Source: Mesobacillus subterraneus
GTDB lineage: Bacteria; Bacillota; Bacilli; Bacillales; Cytobacillaceae
DNA: 64,000 nt
Reading direction: 5' to 3'
NCBI RefSeq assembly: GCF_023715485.1
Contig: NZ_JAMBOF010000013.1
Location: 1 to 64,000, forward strand
Below are positions 7,674 through 15,752 of this stretch, piece by piece. A program made the translations under genes and the position numbers. The notes beneath the pieces were generated by a model. That model was not told the DNA's origin. It was given only the letters and a program-made list of their open reading frames with translations, and did not search any database. The stretch's first letter is position 1. Each line of letters opens with the position of its first letter.

Positions 7674-7838
7674 ATGGATTTTTTTAAGGAGAAATGCCCC
7701 GTTTGTAATCAAATATTGAAGGTGAAAAATAACCCTTCTTGTAAATCGATTATTATAAAATCATGCCCCGAGGATCATTATGAAAAAGAATTCCACCCGG
7801 CATTTGAAACCTATATCGAATGCCATAAAGTATCTTAA
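7674..7838 (+). CDS. Small cysteine-rich protein (54 aa), unknown
   Basis: The ORF begins ATG GAT TTT TTT AAG with a good ribosome site (GGAGGG, 7661-7666) and ends before a strong terminator. The 54-residue product has an N-terminal CPVC pair (residues 8-11), further Cys at 23, 31 and 50, and His at 35, 41 and 51; the CxxC plus downstream Cys/His suggest a zinc ribbon or similar fold. No family is recognised. Isolated between an SDR gene and qoxA, it appears to be its own transcription unit. Confidence 0.75.
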   Translation: MDFFKEKCPVCNQILKVKNNPSCKSIIIKSCPEDHYEKEFHPAFETYIECHKVS

Positions 7839-7844
7839 TATAAC

Positions 7845-7881
7845 AAGCAGGGACTCGAATTTGTTGGGTCCCTGCTTTTTT
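7845..7881 (+). terminator. Terminator of the small Cys-rich gene
   Basis: Stem AAGCAGGGAC / GTCCCTGCTT (10 bp) followed by a T run on the plus strand, 6 nt after the stop codon. Confidence 0.9.
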
Positions 7882-7946
7882 GCTTCCTATTTTTCGTCAA
7901 GCACTATTTCAAAATATTCACCAAGCTGACATTAATTGTTTTCATA

Positions 7947-8086
7947 ATTTGTTCACAATTGTCACTGAATCCGTAACAATTTCCATGTTAGAATCATTAC
8001 AAATAGACCAGTGTGATTTTTATCACACCTTTTGCCACAACTTACCGCATACTCTGGAGTCAATTTCGACAACATTGTGAACAAAT
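7947..8086. promoter_or_regulatory. 13-bp inverted repeat flanking the qox control region
   Basis: ATTTGTTCACAAT (7947-7959) and its exact reverse complement ATTGTGAACAAAT (8074-8086) face each other 114 nt apart. Each contains TTGTGAA, similar to ResD half-site sequences of B. subtilis. Symmetry suggests a regulator bound at both sides of the qox promoter region; its identity is not shown. Confidence 0.45.
8011..8028. promoter_or_regulatory. CRP/FNR- or Rex-type palindrome upstream of qoxA
   Basis: GTGTGATTTTTATCACAC is a perfect GTGTGA-N6-TCACAC palindrome. It fits the FNR/CRP-family consensus TGTGA-N6-TCACA and also overlaps the Rex consensus core. It ends 71 nt upstream of the qoxA extended -10 element, a position suiting either activation or repression in response to oxygen or redox state. 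Confidence 0.6.
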
Positions 8087-8099
8087 GAGCAAAAGTATG

Positions 8100-8108
8100 T
8101 GATATAAT
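8100..8108 (+). promoter_or_regulatory. qox extended -10 promoter element
   Basis: TGATATAAT is a TGn extended -10 with a consensus TATAAT hexamer (8103-8108) and no good -35 at 17 nt, so activation is plausible. Transcription would start near 8115. Confidence 0.65.
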
Positions 8109-8142
8109 GAACAAGGTTTTCAATCTGAAAGGAGCTGCAGTG

Positions 8143-9168
8143 ATGAAGAAATCCAAACTACTATTGGTCTCTCTCACCTCGATCATGGCTGTGCTGTTGC
8201 TTAGCGGCTGTGAGAATAATATGGTCGTTTTCAATCCGCAGGGACCAATCGCAAGACAAATTCTTGAGTTGATCAACTTCTCAATCGCACTGATGCTTTT
8301 GGTTACAATCGTTGTATTCGGACTATTTGCATTCATAGTCTGGAAATACCGTGAACGCAAGGACAATATGAGTTACGAGCCTCCAGAAGAACACGGCAGT
8401 ACAGTACTCGAAATTATTTGGACAGTCATCCCAATTTTAATCATCGTCGCGTTAACCATACCAACGGTCAAGACGATTTATGCAATAGATGAAATACCAC
8501 AAGGCTACGAAGATAAGGAACCTTTGGTCATTAACGTAACATCGGCTGACTGGAAATGGATATTCAGCTATCCAGAGCAAGGAATCGAAACAATCAATTA
8601 CGTAAATATACCAGAGGACAGGCCAATCGATTTTAGGCTGACATCTGCAGGTACGATGCAAAGCTTCTGGATTCCAGCCCTTGGGGGTCAAAAGTATTCG
8701 ATGGCAAAAGCTGAAACTCAGCTCTATTTAGTAGCTGATAATCCAGGATCTTACGTTGGGCGAAACACAAACTTTAATGGGCAGGGTTATGCAGGTATGG
8801 AATTTGAAGTCCTTTCGCAAACTCAGAAAGAATTTGATGAATGGGTCAAAGAAGTAAAAGAAACTGCTCCAAAGATGACTTTATCAGAGTATGAAAAAAT
8901 GCTCGAGCCTTCACACTTTGGACGCAAGACATTCTCAAACACACATCTGGAATGGGTTGACCATTCAGACCCGCACTCAAAGAACTATACAAATCCAGAA
9001 ATGTATGACAGAGGACATGGCTGGCCTGGAAAGATCTTTGAAGACAAGGATAATTACAAGAATAAAGACGGAAACACTGTAAATACGAAACACGATAACT
9101 CTGAAGATATGAATCACAATGAATCTGAAACTGATGATTCTCACGGGGGTGAACATAGTGGGCATTAA
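8143..9168 (+). CDS. qoxA: Cytochrome aa3 quinol oxidase subunit II
   Basis: Subunit II of the membrane heme-copper menaquinol oxidase, about 341 residues. A signal peptide ends in LSGC (Cys23), making it a lipoprotein. Two membrane helices (~45-70 and ~85-110) follow, then an outer cupredoxin domain. The Cu-A ligands of cytochrome c oxidases are absent, as expected for a quinol oxidase, while TMQSFWIPALGGQKYSM is typical of QoxA. The C-terminal tail (~270-341) is rich in His, Asp and Asn. The ATG at 8143 was chosen because AAAGGAG lies 9 nt upstream; the frame extends to 8107 without another good site. First gene of qoxABCD. Confidence 0.95.
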   Translation: MKKSKLLLVSLTSIMAVLLLSGCENNMVVFNPQGPIARQILELINFSIALMLLVTIVVFGLFAFIVWKYRERKDNMSYEPPEEHGSTVLEIIWTVIPILIIVALTIPTVKTIYAIDEIPQGYEDKEPLVINVTSADWKWIFSYPEQGIETINYVNIPEDRPIDFRLTSAGTMQSFWIPALGGQKYSMAKAETQLYLVADNPGSYVGRNTNFNGQGYAGMEFEVLSQTQKEFDEWVKEVKETAPKMTLSEYEKMLEPSHFGRKTFSNTHLEWVDHSDPHSKNYTNPEMYDRGHGWPGKIFEDKDNYKNKDGNTVNTKHDNSEDMNHNESETDDSHGGEHSGH

Positions 9169-11137
9169 ATGGGATGAATTTTTCGTAACAGGAGATCCTT
9201 TAATTTTCGCTTCACAAATCGGTATTGCTCTTACAATGATTGGAGCGCTTGCCGCACTGACCTATTTTAAAAAATGGAATTACCTTTGGACTGAATGGCT
9301 AACAACAGTTGACCACAAGAAGATCGGGATCATGTACATTCTGATGGGAGTCTTGATGTTCGTCCGCGGCGGTATTGACGGCTTGATGATGAAGGGCCAG
9401 ACTGCTGTTCCTGAAAACGAGTTCCTGAATGCTCAGCACTATAACGAAGTATTCACGACTCACGGTGTCATCATGATTCTATTTGTGGCGATGCCGCTAT
9501 TGATCGGTTTAATGAACTTTGTGATTCCGCTGCAAATAGGAGCGCGAGACGTTGCTTTTCCACAGCTGAACGCTCTCAGCTTTTGGCTGACATTCAGCGG
9601 TGCGATGCTTTTCAATATTTCCTTTATAATCGGTGGTTCTCCAGATGCTGGCTGGACTTCCTACTTCCCTCTCGCCGGGAAAGAGTTCAGTCCCGGCATT
9701 GGTAACAATTTTTACGCCGTAGCCCTGCAGATTGCCGGTGCCGGTACCTTAATGACTGGTATCAACTTTGTGGTCACAGTGTTAAAAATGAGAACCAAGG
9801 GCATGACGCTGATGAAAATGCCGATGTTCACATGGACATCTTTCATAACATCGATCATCATCGTAGCGAGCTTCCCGATTTTTACTGTGGCACTTGCATT
9901 GATGACGTTTGACCGGACATTTGGCACGCATTTCTTTACCATTTCCGGCGGCGGTATGGATATGCTCTGGGCAAACCTTTTCTGGCTATGGGGACACCCA
10001 GAAGTTTACATTGTTGTATTGCCAGCATTCGGTATGCTGTCAGACATTATCTCAACATTCGCTCGTAAAACACTTTATGGCTATAAATCAATGGTCATTT
10101 CGATCGTGATGATCTCGGTATTAAGTATGCTTGTCTGGGTTCACCACTTCTTTACGATGGGCAACAGTGCGGGAGTAAACTCATTTTTCTCGATTACAAC
10201 TATGGCGATTGCCATCCCGACCGGGGTTAAAGTATTCAACTGGCTGTTCACAATGAGAAAAGGCCGGATAAAGTTTACGACGGCGATGCTTTGGTCACTT
10301 GCTTTCGTCCCTAACTTTGTCATCGGCGGTGTGACTGGCGTCATGCTTGCGATGGCTGCGGCTGACTACCAGTATCACAATACATTATTCCTTGTGGCGC
10401 ACTTCCACTATGTATTGATTCCAGGGGTTGTCTTCCCGATTTTTGCAGGTCTTTACTTCTGGTGGCCAAAAATGTTTGGTTATATGTTGAATGAAAGAAT
10501 CGGAAAATGGCACTTCTGGCTGTTTGTGATCGGCTTCAACGTAACGTTCATGCCAATGTTCTTCCTTGGACTTGACGGTGCAGTCCGCCGTGCATACACC
10601 TACTCAGCTGAAACTGGGTTCGGTCCATTAATGATGATCTCGGCAGTTGGGTCGGTCATTCTTGCTGCAGGCTTCGCGGCACTTGTTTACAACATTTACT
10701 GGAGCGCTCGCCACGCAGACCGCAATATCGGCAATGACCCTTGGGATGCAAGAACACTTGAATGGGCTACAGCCACACCAGTACAGCATTATAATTTTGC
10801 ATCCCTGCCTGATGTATCAAAGATTGATGCTTTCTGGCACATGAAAAAGAACAATGAAATTCAGCCTTTGACTGAAGATGAAATTGAGGAAATCCATTTA
10901 CCAAGCAATACATGGATTCCAATTTACATGGGAGTCATTTTTGGGATTTCAGGATTCCTTCTTGTATTTGAATGGACAATCGCAGCTGCAATTGCCGCAT
11001 TAGGTATATTTGCCGGATTAGCCTTCCGTTCATTTGATTACGATGAAGGCTTCCACGTCCATAAAGATGAGATCCTTGAAACGGAACGGAAATGGAGAAA
11101 AGGTGCGAATAAAGGAGTGAAGAACCATGTCAGCTAA
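9158..11137 (+). CDS. qoxB: Cytochrome aa3 quinol oxidase subunit I
   Basis: The catalytic subunit with heme a, the heme a3/Cu-B centre and the proton channels, about 659 residues and 14-15 membrane helices. Visible ligands are His102 (FTTHGVIM, low-spin heme), His280 with the cross-linked Tyr284 (WGHPEVYIV), His329-330 (VHHFFT, Cu-B) and His415/His417 (HFHYVL, hemes). The sequence follows B. subtilis QoxB throughout, starting at the family's usual KWDEFFVTGDP. That supports the GTG at 9158, behind GGGGGTG and overlapping qoxA by 11 nt, rather than the open frame to 9119. Confidence 0.96.
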   Translation: MGIKWDEFFVTGDPLIFASQIGIALTMIGALAALTYFKKWNYLWTEWLTTVDHKKIGIMYILMGVLMFVRGGIDGLMMKGQTAVPENEFLNAQHYNEVFTTHGVIMILFVAMPLLIGLMNFVIPLQIGARDVAFPQLNALSFWLTFSGAMLFNISFIIGGSPDAGWTSYFPLAGKEFSPGIGNNFYAVALQIAGAGTLMTGINFVVTVLKMRTKGMTLMKMPMFTWTSFITSIIIVASFPIFTVALALMTFDRTFGTHFFTISGGGMDMLWANLFWLWGHPEVYIVVLPAFGMLSDIISTFARKTLYGYKSMVISIVMISVLSMLVWVHHFFTMGNSAGVNSFFSITTMAIAIPTGVKVFNWLFTMRKGRIKFTTAMLWSLAFVPNFVIGGVTGVMLAMAAADYQYHNTLFLVAHFHYVLIPGVVFPIFAGLYFWWPKMFGYMLNERIGKWHFWLFVIGFNVTFMPMFFLGLDGAVRRAYTYSAETGFGPLMMISAVGSVILAAGFAALVYNIYWSARHADRNIGNDPWDARTLEWATATPVQHYNFASLPDVSKIDAFWHMKKNNEIQPLTEDEIEEIHLPSNTWIPIYMGVIFGISGFLLVFEWTIAAAIAALGIFAGLAFRSFDYDEGFHVHKDEILETERKWRKGANKGVKNHVS

Positions 11138-11732
11138 AGTGAATGCAGCTTTGCCGCTTGAGTACCAGACTGAACAAAACAGGATGAATATTCTCGGCTT
11201 CTGGATCTTCCTTGGAGCCGAAATTGTTCTCTTCGCTACTCTTTTTGGAGTGTACGGTGTACTCGGTGAACGCTATGCCGGCGGACCTGCACAAAAGGAT
11301 ATATTCGTAGTTAAAGACGTCATGATCCAGACGTTCCTGTTGTTGACGAGCAGTTTTACAATGGGAATCTCGATCTACGAAATGCGCCGCAGTAATATTA
11401 AGGGTATGCTTATGTGGCTTGTGTTCACATTATTGCTCGGCGGCGGCTTCCTGTTCATGGAAGTCCGTGAGTTCATGCATTACGTACACGAAGGTGCCAC
11501 GATGCAGACAAGCGCGTTCCTATCCAGCTTCTTCGTTCTTCTCGGAACGCACGGATTGCACGTAACGATCGGGATTGGCTGGGCCATCCTGTTAATGATC
11601 CAGATATTCCAGCGCGGTTTGACCCCAGTCACTGCACGTAAAACTTTTATCTTTGGCCTTTACTGGCACTTCCTTGACGTTGTCTGGATCTTTATCTTCA
11701 CATTCGTATATTTAGCAGGGTTGGTGATGTAA
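11127..11732 (+). CDS. qoxC: Cytochrome aa3 quinol oxidase subunit III
   Basis: A 201-residue heme-copper oxidase subunit III with five membrane helices and no cofactor; it stabilises subunit I and its proton uptake. Family features include the conserved Glu in GFWIFLGAEIVLF, the TMQTSAFLSSFFVLLGTHGLH stretch (written here in short form, residues ~127-147) and the C-terminal YWHFLDVVWIFIF. The start overlaps the end of qoxB by 11 nt, with AGGAGTG upstream, indicating translational coupling. Confidence 0.95.
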   Translation: MSAKVNAALPLEYQTEQNRMNILGFWIFLGAEIVLFATLFGVYGVLGERYAGGPAQKDIFVVKDVMIQTFLLLTSSFTMGISIYEMRRSNIKGMLMWLVFTLLLGGGFLFMEVREFMHYVHEGATMQTSAFLSSFFVLLGTHGLHVTIGIGWAILLMIQIFQRGLTPVTARKTFIFGLYWHFLDVVWIFIFTFVYLAGLVM

Positions 11733-12032
11733 ATGGATAATCATTCTAAAGTCTTTCCGATCAGCCATGTCGTTGGATTCTTTATGTCACTTGTCTTAAC
11801 CTTCGGAGCAGCTTGGATTGCCCTTCAAAGTTCATTGTCAATGAAGGCGGTCATGTGGATCATCGGCACCCTTGCCGTTGTCCAGGCTGGCATCCAGCTT
11901 TATATGTTCATGCATATGAATGAAGGCGATGATAAGGTGACCAATAATATTAATATCCTATACTCTGCTTTCATAGCAGTGGTGATTGTTGCTGGATCTA
12001 TTTGGGTAATGACGTCCGGACACTCACATTAA
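11733..12032 (+). CDS. qoxD: Cytochrome aa3 quinol oxidase subunit IV
   Basis: A 99-residue subunit IV with three membrane helices, of the small-subunit family of bo3/aa3 quinol oxidases, needed for assembly. It contains the family's QLYMFMHM sequence in the third quarter. Its ATG directly follows the qoxC stop, and the ribosome site (GGTGATG) lies within the end of qoxC. It is the last gene of the operon and is followed by a strong terminator. Confidence 0.94.
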   Translation: MDNHSKVFPISHVVGFFMSLVLTFGAAWIALQSSLSMKAVMWIIGTLAVVQAGIQLYMFMHMNEGDDKVTNNINILYSAFIAVVIVAGSIWVMTSGHSH

Positions 12033-12041
12033 AAAAAATGA

Positions 12042-12074
12042 AACCAGGCGTTCCTTGCGGGCGCCTGGTTTTTT
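12042..12074 (+). terminator. qoxABCD terminator
   Basis: Stem AACCAGGCG / CGCCTGGTT, 11-nt loop, then a T run on the plus strand, 10 nt after qoxD. Confidence 0.92.
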
Positions 12075-12172
12075 GCTCTATTTTCACCTTTTTCAGTTAA
12101 AATCTTTTTTCATCGCGTCTATTTTTCTGGTATAGGACTCCGTTTAAGCACCCCTACATCTACATTGGTACT

Positions 12173-12382
12173 TTACGCTAATTCACTTTTTTGCCCTTTG
12201 ATCAATTTTAAACGCGGCAGCTTTCCTTCTTTTCTAAAAAGAGAAAACATCGCGAAATTGAAAACCGCCAGGAACAATGAGAGAACAGCATGCTGAAATC
12301 CATGAGAATATAATGCCAGGAATCCGCTTACAACACAATACACTCCAACTGTTAAATAAAAATACATAAGAAGCTTCCCCAC
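12173..12382 (-). CDS. Small membrane protein (69 aa), unknown
   Basis: Two hydrophobic helices (residues ~4-26 and ~31-48) are followed by a basic cytoplasmic tail (RKEGKLPRLKLIKGQK), an inside-positive hairpin arrangement. The GTG start at 12382 is preceded by GGGGG at 8 nt. No family is recognised. It converges with qoxABCD and is divergent from the TPP-controlled tenA. Confidence 0.6.
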   Translation of the reverse strand: MGKLLMYFYLTVGVYCVVSGFLALYSHGFQHAVLSLFLAVFNFAMFSLFRKEGKLPRLKLIKGQKSELA

Positions 12383-12540
12383 TTCTCATTCCCCCACTTT
12401 TTCGTATGTATTTCTAATATTAACAGAATTTACGAAAAAATGTCACATAATGTTCACATTTTCTTTTAAGTGTTTTCACATATAGGTTGATACATTACTA
12501 ACAAACTCAAATATGAAGCAATTTACTCATATTGAAATTC

Positions 12541-12570
12541 TTGCCTATTTAAAAAACACCATGCTATGAT
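12541..12570 (+). promoter_or_regulatory. Promoter of the TPP riboswitch-tenA unit
   Basis: -35 TTGCCT (12541-12546), 18-nt spacer and an extended -10 TGCTATGAT (12562-12570). Transcription starts just before the riboswitch. Confidence 0.65.
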
Positions 12571-12598
12571 GTTGTAGTGATAACTTAATAACGTTTTT

Positions 12599-12697
12599 TA
12601 CCACTAGGGGTGCCTTTTCCTGAAGGCTGAGATTAAAGTGAGACTTTAAGACCCTTGGAACCTGATCTGGATTATACCAGCGTAGGGAAGTGGATTG
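12599..12697 (+). ncRNA. TPP (thi-box) riboswitch
   Basis: Matches the thi-box aptamer: TAGGGGTGCC at the start, CTGAGA (here GGCTGAGATTAAAG) in the pyrimidine-sensor arm, ACCCTTGGAACCTGATCTGG and the closing AGGGAAGTGG. It binds thiamine pyrophosphate. A terminator hairpin (12732-12763) follows before tenA, so control is by premature termination when thiamine is plentiful. Confidence 0.95.
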
Positions 12698-12731
12698 CTG
12701 GAGCATTTTGTCTTTTTGCTGTTGCCAATAC

Positions 12732-12763
12732 AACCACTTTCTCTTTGGAAAGTGGTTTTTTTA
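12732..12763 (+). terminator. Riboswitch expression-platform terminator
   Basis: Stem AACCACTTT / AAAGTGGTT with an 8-nt loop and a T run, 47 nt before the tenA start. It is formed when the aptamer is TPP-bound. Confidence 0.88.
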
Positions 12764-12809
12764 TTGGAAATTTAAGATTATGTAAAAATCAAAAATGGGA
12801 GGTATTTTC

Positions 12810-13499
12810 ATGTCCACATTCACCAACCAACTTCGTAAAGAAGCAAATGCCATCTGGGAAGCAAATTTTGAACATCCTTTTGTAAAAGGAATAGCAAATG
12901 GAGATTTATCTTTAGAATCATTTCGCTACTATGTATTGCAGGACTCTTATTATCTGTCCCATTTTGCCAGGGTCCAAGCTATCGGTGCATCGAAGGCAGA
13001 GGATTTATTTACGACTTCAAGAATGGCTGCCCATTCCCTGGGGACATACGAAGCAGAGCTTGGGCTTCATGAAAAGTTCATTAAACAACTGGGAGTGACA
13101 AGAGAAGAAATAGCCATTTTTCAGCCTTCCCCCACTGCTTATGCATATACGTCCCATCTATACAGAGTAGCCGCTTCGGGAAGTTTAGGAGAACTTATCG
13201 CAGCGATTTTACCATGCTACTGGATTTACTTTGAAATTGGACAATTACTGAAGGGCTCAAACCCCGGGGTTCCGATCTATCAGCAATGGATCGAAGCATA
13301 TGGAGGAGAATGGTTCAGCGATTTAGTGAATGAACAAATCTCGCGGCTCGATGCCCTGGCGCTAGAAGCTTCTTATATGGAAAAGGAAAAAATGAAACAA
13401 CACTTCTTAATCAGCAGCCAGTATGAATTCCTGTTCTGGGATATGGCCTATAAGCTTGAGAAGTGGCCATTAGTGATTATGGAGGAAGCCATCAAATAA
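12810..13499 (+). CDS. tenA: Aminopyrimidine aminohydrolase TenA
   Basis: A 229-residue all-helical TenA/thiaminase II, cytosolic, which hydrolyses formylaminopyrimidine/aminopyrimidine breakdown products of thiamine to HMP for reuse. Family features are YVLQDSYYL near residues 48-56, the Cys of LPCYWIYFEIG (the catalytic Cys, ~135) and WFSDLV-type helices. The ATG at 12810 follows GGGAGG at ideal spacing; the frame's first Met at 12795 overlaps that site. It stands alone behind the TPP riboswitch, without other thi genes, and ends in its own terminator. Confidence 0.95.
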   Translation: MSTFTNQLRKEANAIWEANFEHPFVKGIANGDLSLESFRYYVLQDSYYLSHFARVQAIGASKAEDLFTTSRMAAHSLGTYEAELGLHEKFIKQLGVTREEIAIFQPSPTAYAYTSHLYRVAASGSLGELIAAILPCYWIYFEIGQLLKGSNPGVPIYQQWIEAYGGEWFSDLVNEQISRLDALALEASYMEKEKMKQHFLISSQYEFLFWDMAYKLEKWPLVIMEEAIK

Positions 13500-13500
13500 A

Positions 13501-13531
13501 AACAACGGGAGTATTCCTCCCGTTGTTTGTT
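13501..13531 (+). terminator. tenA terminator
   Basis: An 11-bp stem AACAACGGGAG / CTCCCGTTGTT with a 5-nt loop, followed by TGTTTAA; it starts 1 nt after the stop. Confidence 0.85.
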
Positions 13532-13743
13532 TAACCTCTATTTTTGCTTTTACGGTAATAGATATACCCGATTAAAAACGCAAAAAATCAGAAAAATTGG
13601 CCAACATGACAATTTTCGATGACTGAGAGCAATTTACTTAAGTCTGCTTAGGGTTTTACTTCCCCTTTTTACGGAAGGAATCGTTAAACCTTCCCCAGTG
13701 GAACATCAGAGTTCAAAAATTAACCATACCCTGTAACATAGCC

Positions 13744-14559
13744 TTACTTAAACGATGGTTTTGTTAAGGAGCAGTTCCTGACTTGTGCCTGCAGTCTCGG
13801 TTCGTAATAGCTAAGATGGGTCAGGAAATAACAGGTTTCGGGAAAATGATGCTCTAAAAAACGCAGATTCGTCTTATTCAACAGTGTGTTTTCTTTATAT
13901 TTCTCGACCATGCTTTTGATGTATTGATTCATTTCCAGAGTGGTTTTCCCTACTTCATATATAAATTCCTGCTGACGGGCAAAACCAGGTTGTTTGACTC
14001 GCAAATAATTTTTTAAATGATGGTTTTGGACAATAAAAAGCTGGAATCTGCTTTTAAACCCCTGTGAAACAGTGAGTGCACCTACTTCAATAGGATCTAA
14101 CATGTTCTCAAACAACACAGCGTGCCCTAACTGGTCTTCCAGCCAAAGGTCCATAATTTCTGCAGCCGACAATCGTACAGGCTCACGTCCCTCTGCCATG
14201 TAACTCAAAAGCCGTAAGTATTCCTGATTTTCGCTTAGTGTCCCATTTAAGTAAGTTGGCGACAAATTCAAATTCACTTTGTTATCGATCCTCAATGCTT
14301 GCAATGTTCCCTCAAAATCGAAATATGATTTTGCTACAGGCCAAACCTTTCTCGAAAATTCAATCATTACTTGGTCATTATAGTTGGCTGTCCGCGGAAT
14401 CGTTCGCAAGTCCGCCAGCAGGTCACCATATAATCCGATAAATTGCTGCGCAATATTAACATACTCTGTCTCTGCCGGAGATAATGCATCTCTTACGAAG
14501 TAAGCATGGTCCTGGAGCATTTCAAGCCAAAATAAATGTTCATCCCATAGAGTAATCAT
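13744..14559 (-). CDS. DUF2935 family protein
   Basis: A 271-residue all-helical protein made of two similar halves, typical of the DUF2935 family (ferritin-like helical bundles of unknown function in Bacilli and Clostridia). Each half has helices with His/Glu pairs (EHLFWLEMLQDHAYFVRD at the N-terminus; LEDQLGHAVLFENML mid-protein) that could bind metal. A strong GGAGGGA precedes the ATG. It is a single gene with no neighbours to suggest a role; cytoplasmic. Confidence 0.85.
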   Translation of the reverse strand: MITLWDEHLFWLEMLQDHAYFVRDALSPAETEYVNIAQQFIGLYGDLLADLRTIPRTANYNDQVMIEFSRKVWPVAKSYFDFEGTLQALRIDNKVNLNLSPTYLNGTLSENQEYLRLLSYMAEGREPVRLSAAEIMDLWLEDQLGHAVLFENMLDPIEVGALTVSQGFKSRFQLFIVQNHHLKNYLRVKQPGFARQQEFIYEVGKTTLEMNQYIKSMVEKYKENTLLNKTNLRFLEHHFPETCYFLTHLSYYEPRLQAQVRNCSLTKPSFK

Positions 14560-14736
14560 AAATTCTATCCCTCCTTCTCCTTCTAATAATTACTTTTAAA
14601 AAGAGGAAGAAATGATTATTCAGCAAAATTTTAGCGTGTTAAGATATTTATTTTGATTTTCACTTATCTTTTATCCTCAGTTAGAGATAATAAAAAAGAT
14701 CAAGAATTAAAACTCCGATATAAAGGAGGTTAAATA

Positions 14737-15204
14737 GTGAAGAAATTGAACTTTTATATATTATTTTTGTTTTTACTCCCATGGCTTTCTCTGCCACTTC
14801 TCGGTAAAAAGACGATAACCAAATTTCTTCCTGGCGCTATATTCATGGGATTCTATGTAACGCTAGAAGGGATGTTAGCCGAGAAAAGAAAATGGTGGTG
14901 GTTTCCGTTTAAGATTAAGCCAAATGTCCTTGGAGAATTACCTTTAATATGGGGCCCATTTTTCATTGGGTCGTTCTGGATTTTAAAATACACTTATAAA
15001 AAGTTTAATTTGTATTTATTGGTCAATATTGTCGTTGACTCACTATTTACGTATTTCATGTTAGATATTTTTAAGAAATTTGGCTATGTGACTTTAGTAC
15101 GGTTAACTAGATTCCAGCTGTCAATTGTATTTTTAATCAAGTCATTTGTGATGTATGGTTTCCAGGTTTTTTATGACAAAGTGATAAGGGGCGTTTCCGA
15201 TTAA
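14737..15204 (+). CDS. Conserved hypothetical membrane protein
   Basis: 155 residues with about four to five membrane segments (~5-22, 30-47, 68-88, 92-110, 125-145), aromatic-rich, with the basic loop EKRKWWWFPFKIKP. A strong AAAGGAGGT lies upstream of the GTG start. It resembles the small CBO0543-type membrane proteins of Bacilli, but I cannot assign a function. Monocistronic by spacing. Confidence 0.75.
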   Translation: MKKLNFYILFLFLLPWLSLPLLGKKTITKFLPGAIFMGFYVTLEGMLAEKRKWWWFPFKIKPNVLGELPLIWGPFFIGSFWILKYTYKKFNLYLLVNIVVDSLFTYFMLDIFKKFGYVTLVRLTRFQLSIVFLIKSFVMYGFQVFYDKVIRGVSD

Positions 15205-15272
15205 ATGAAACTCCAATAATAATATGAGGAAATGAGCATATTATAAACGAACAAAAAAGAAAGCGAGTTGAG

Positions 15273-15434
15273 ATGAAAATGGCAAGACAAGGGATGCAAA
15301 ATAAGGACCAAACAAGAGAACAAATTGAGAAACATGATAAAAGAAACGATGTAGAACTCGGCAGTGAATTTCAAGTTGGCAATTCAAAGTCGCAGAGCCA
15401 GAAAAAGAGCGGCCAGCAGGTAAATAAGAAATAA
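15273..15434 (+). CDS. Small hydrophilic protein (53 aa), possibly spore-associated
   Basis: The ORF encodes a very hydrophilic, Lys/Gln/Asn-rich protein (MKMARQGMQNKDQTREQ at the start, KSGQQVNKK at the end) with no hydrophobic core, composition like small spore proteins. It is followed by a clear terminator. The ribosome site is weak, and the start could also be the Met three codons in. No family is recognised. Confidence 0.6.
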   Translation: MKMARQGMQNKDQTREQIEKHDKRNDVELGSEFQVGNSKSQSQKKSGQQVNKK

Positions 15435-15440
15435 CAATAA

Positions 15441-15469
15441 GAGCTTGGGACTCCAAGCTCTTTCGCTTT
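15441..15469 (+). terminator. Terminator
   Basis: Stem GAGCTTGG / CCAAGCTC with a 4-nt loop and a T-rich tail, 6 nt after the preceding small gene. Confidence 0.8.
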
Positions 15470-15478
15470 ACAATGCTA

Positions 15479-15607
15479 CTAGATCTCTTTGTTTTTTATC
15501 TGCTCCAGTAATTCAACGATTTTTTCATTTGATTTATTCATTTTCCTCAACTGCACTTCCATCGAAAAAATAGTTATTATCACGATTAATCCAATGAATA
15601 TTTCCAC
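15479..15607 (-). CDS. Small single-pass membrane protein (42 aa)
   Basis: The ORF starts GTG GAA ATA TTC behind GGGGGAG. It consists of one N-terminal hydrophobic helix (residues 2-17, IFIGLIVIITIFS) followed by a charged, likely helical cytoplasmic part (VQLRKMNKSNEKIVELLEQIKNK in register, residues 18-40). This layout is common among short Bacillus membrane peptides of unknown role. It ends shortly after the converging gene's terminator. Confidence 0.65.
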   Translation of the reverse strand: MEIFIGLIVIITIFSMEVQLRKMNKSNEKIVELLEQIKNKEI

Positions 15608-15714
15608 TTATTAACTCCCCCTGAAAAACAATCACCTAATATTTTTTTGATAAAAAAAATACAATTATAAATATTCCATAATATGTAACCTAATCCCTTT
15701 TTTAAATGCACAAA

Positions 15715-15746
15715 TAAAAAAGGATGAAATCAAAGTGATTTCACCC
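15715..15746 (-). terminator. TraB-family gene terminator
   Basis: On the minus strand an 11-bp stem GGGTGAAATCA / TGATTTCATCC with a 3-nt loop, then TTTTTT; 7 nt past the stop of the leftward gene. Confidence 0.9.
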
Positions 15747-15752
15747 TTACTT

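Noticed and set aside
13530-13610. Leftward membrane-peptide-like fragment (AFLIGYIYYRKSKNRG)
   Set aside because: Needs a frameshift to connect to an upstream start and has no ribosome site; too short to call even as a remnant.
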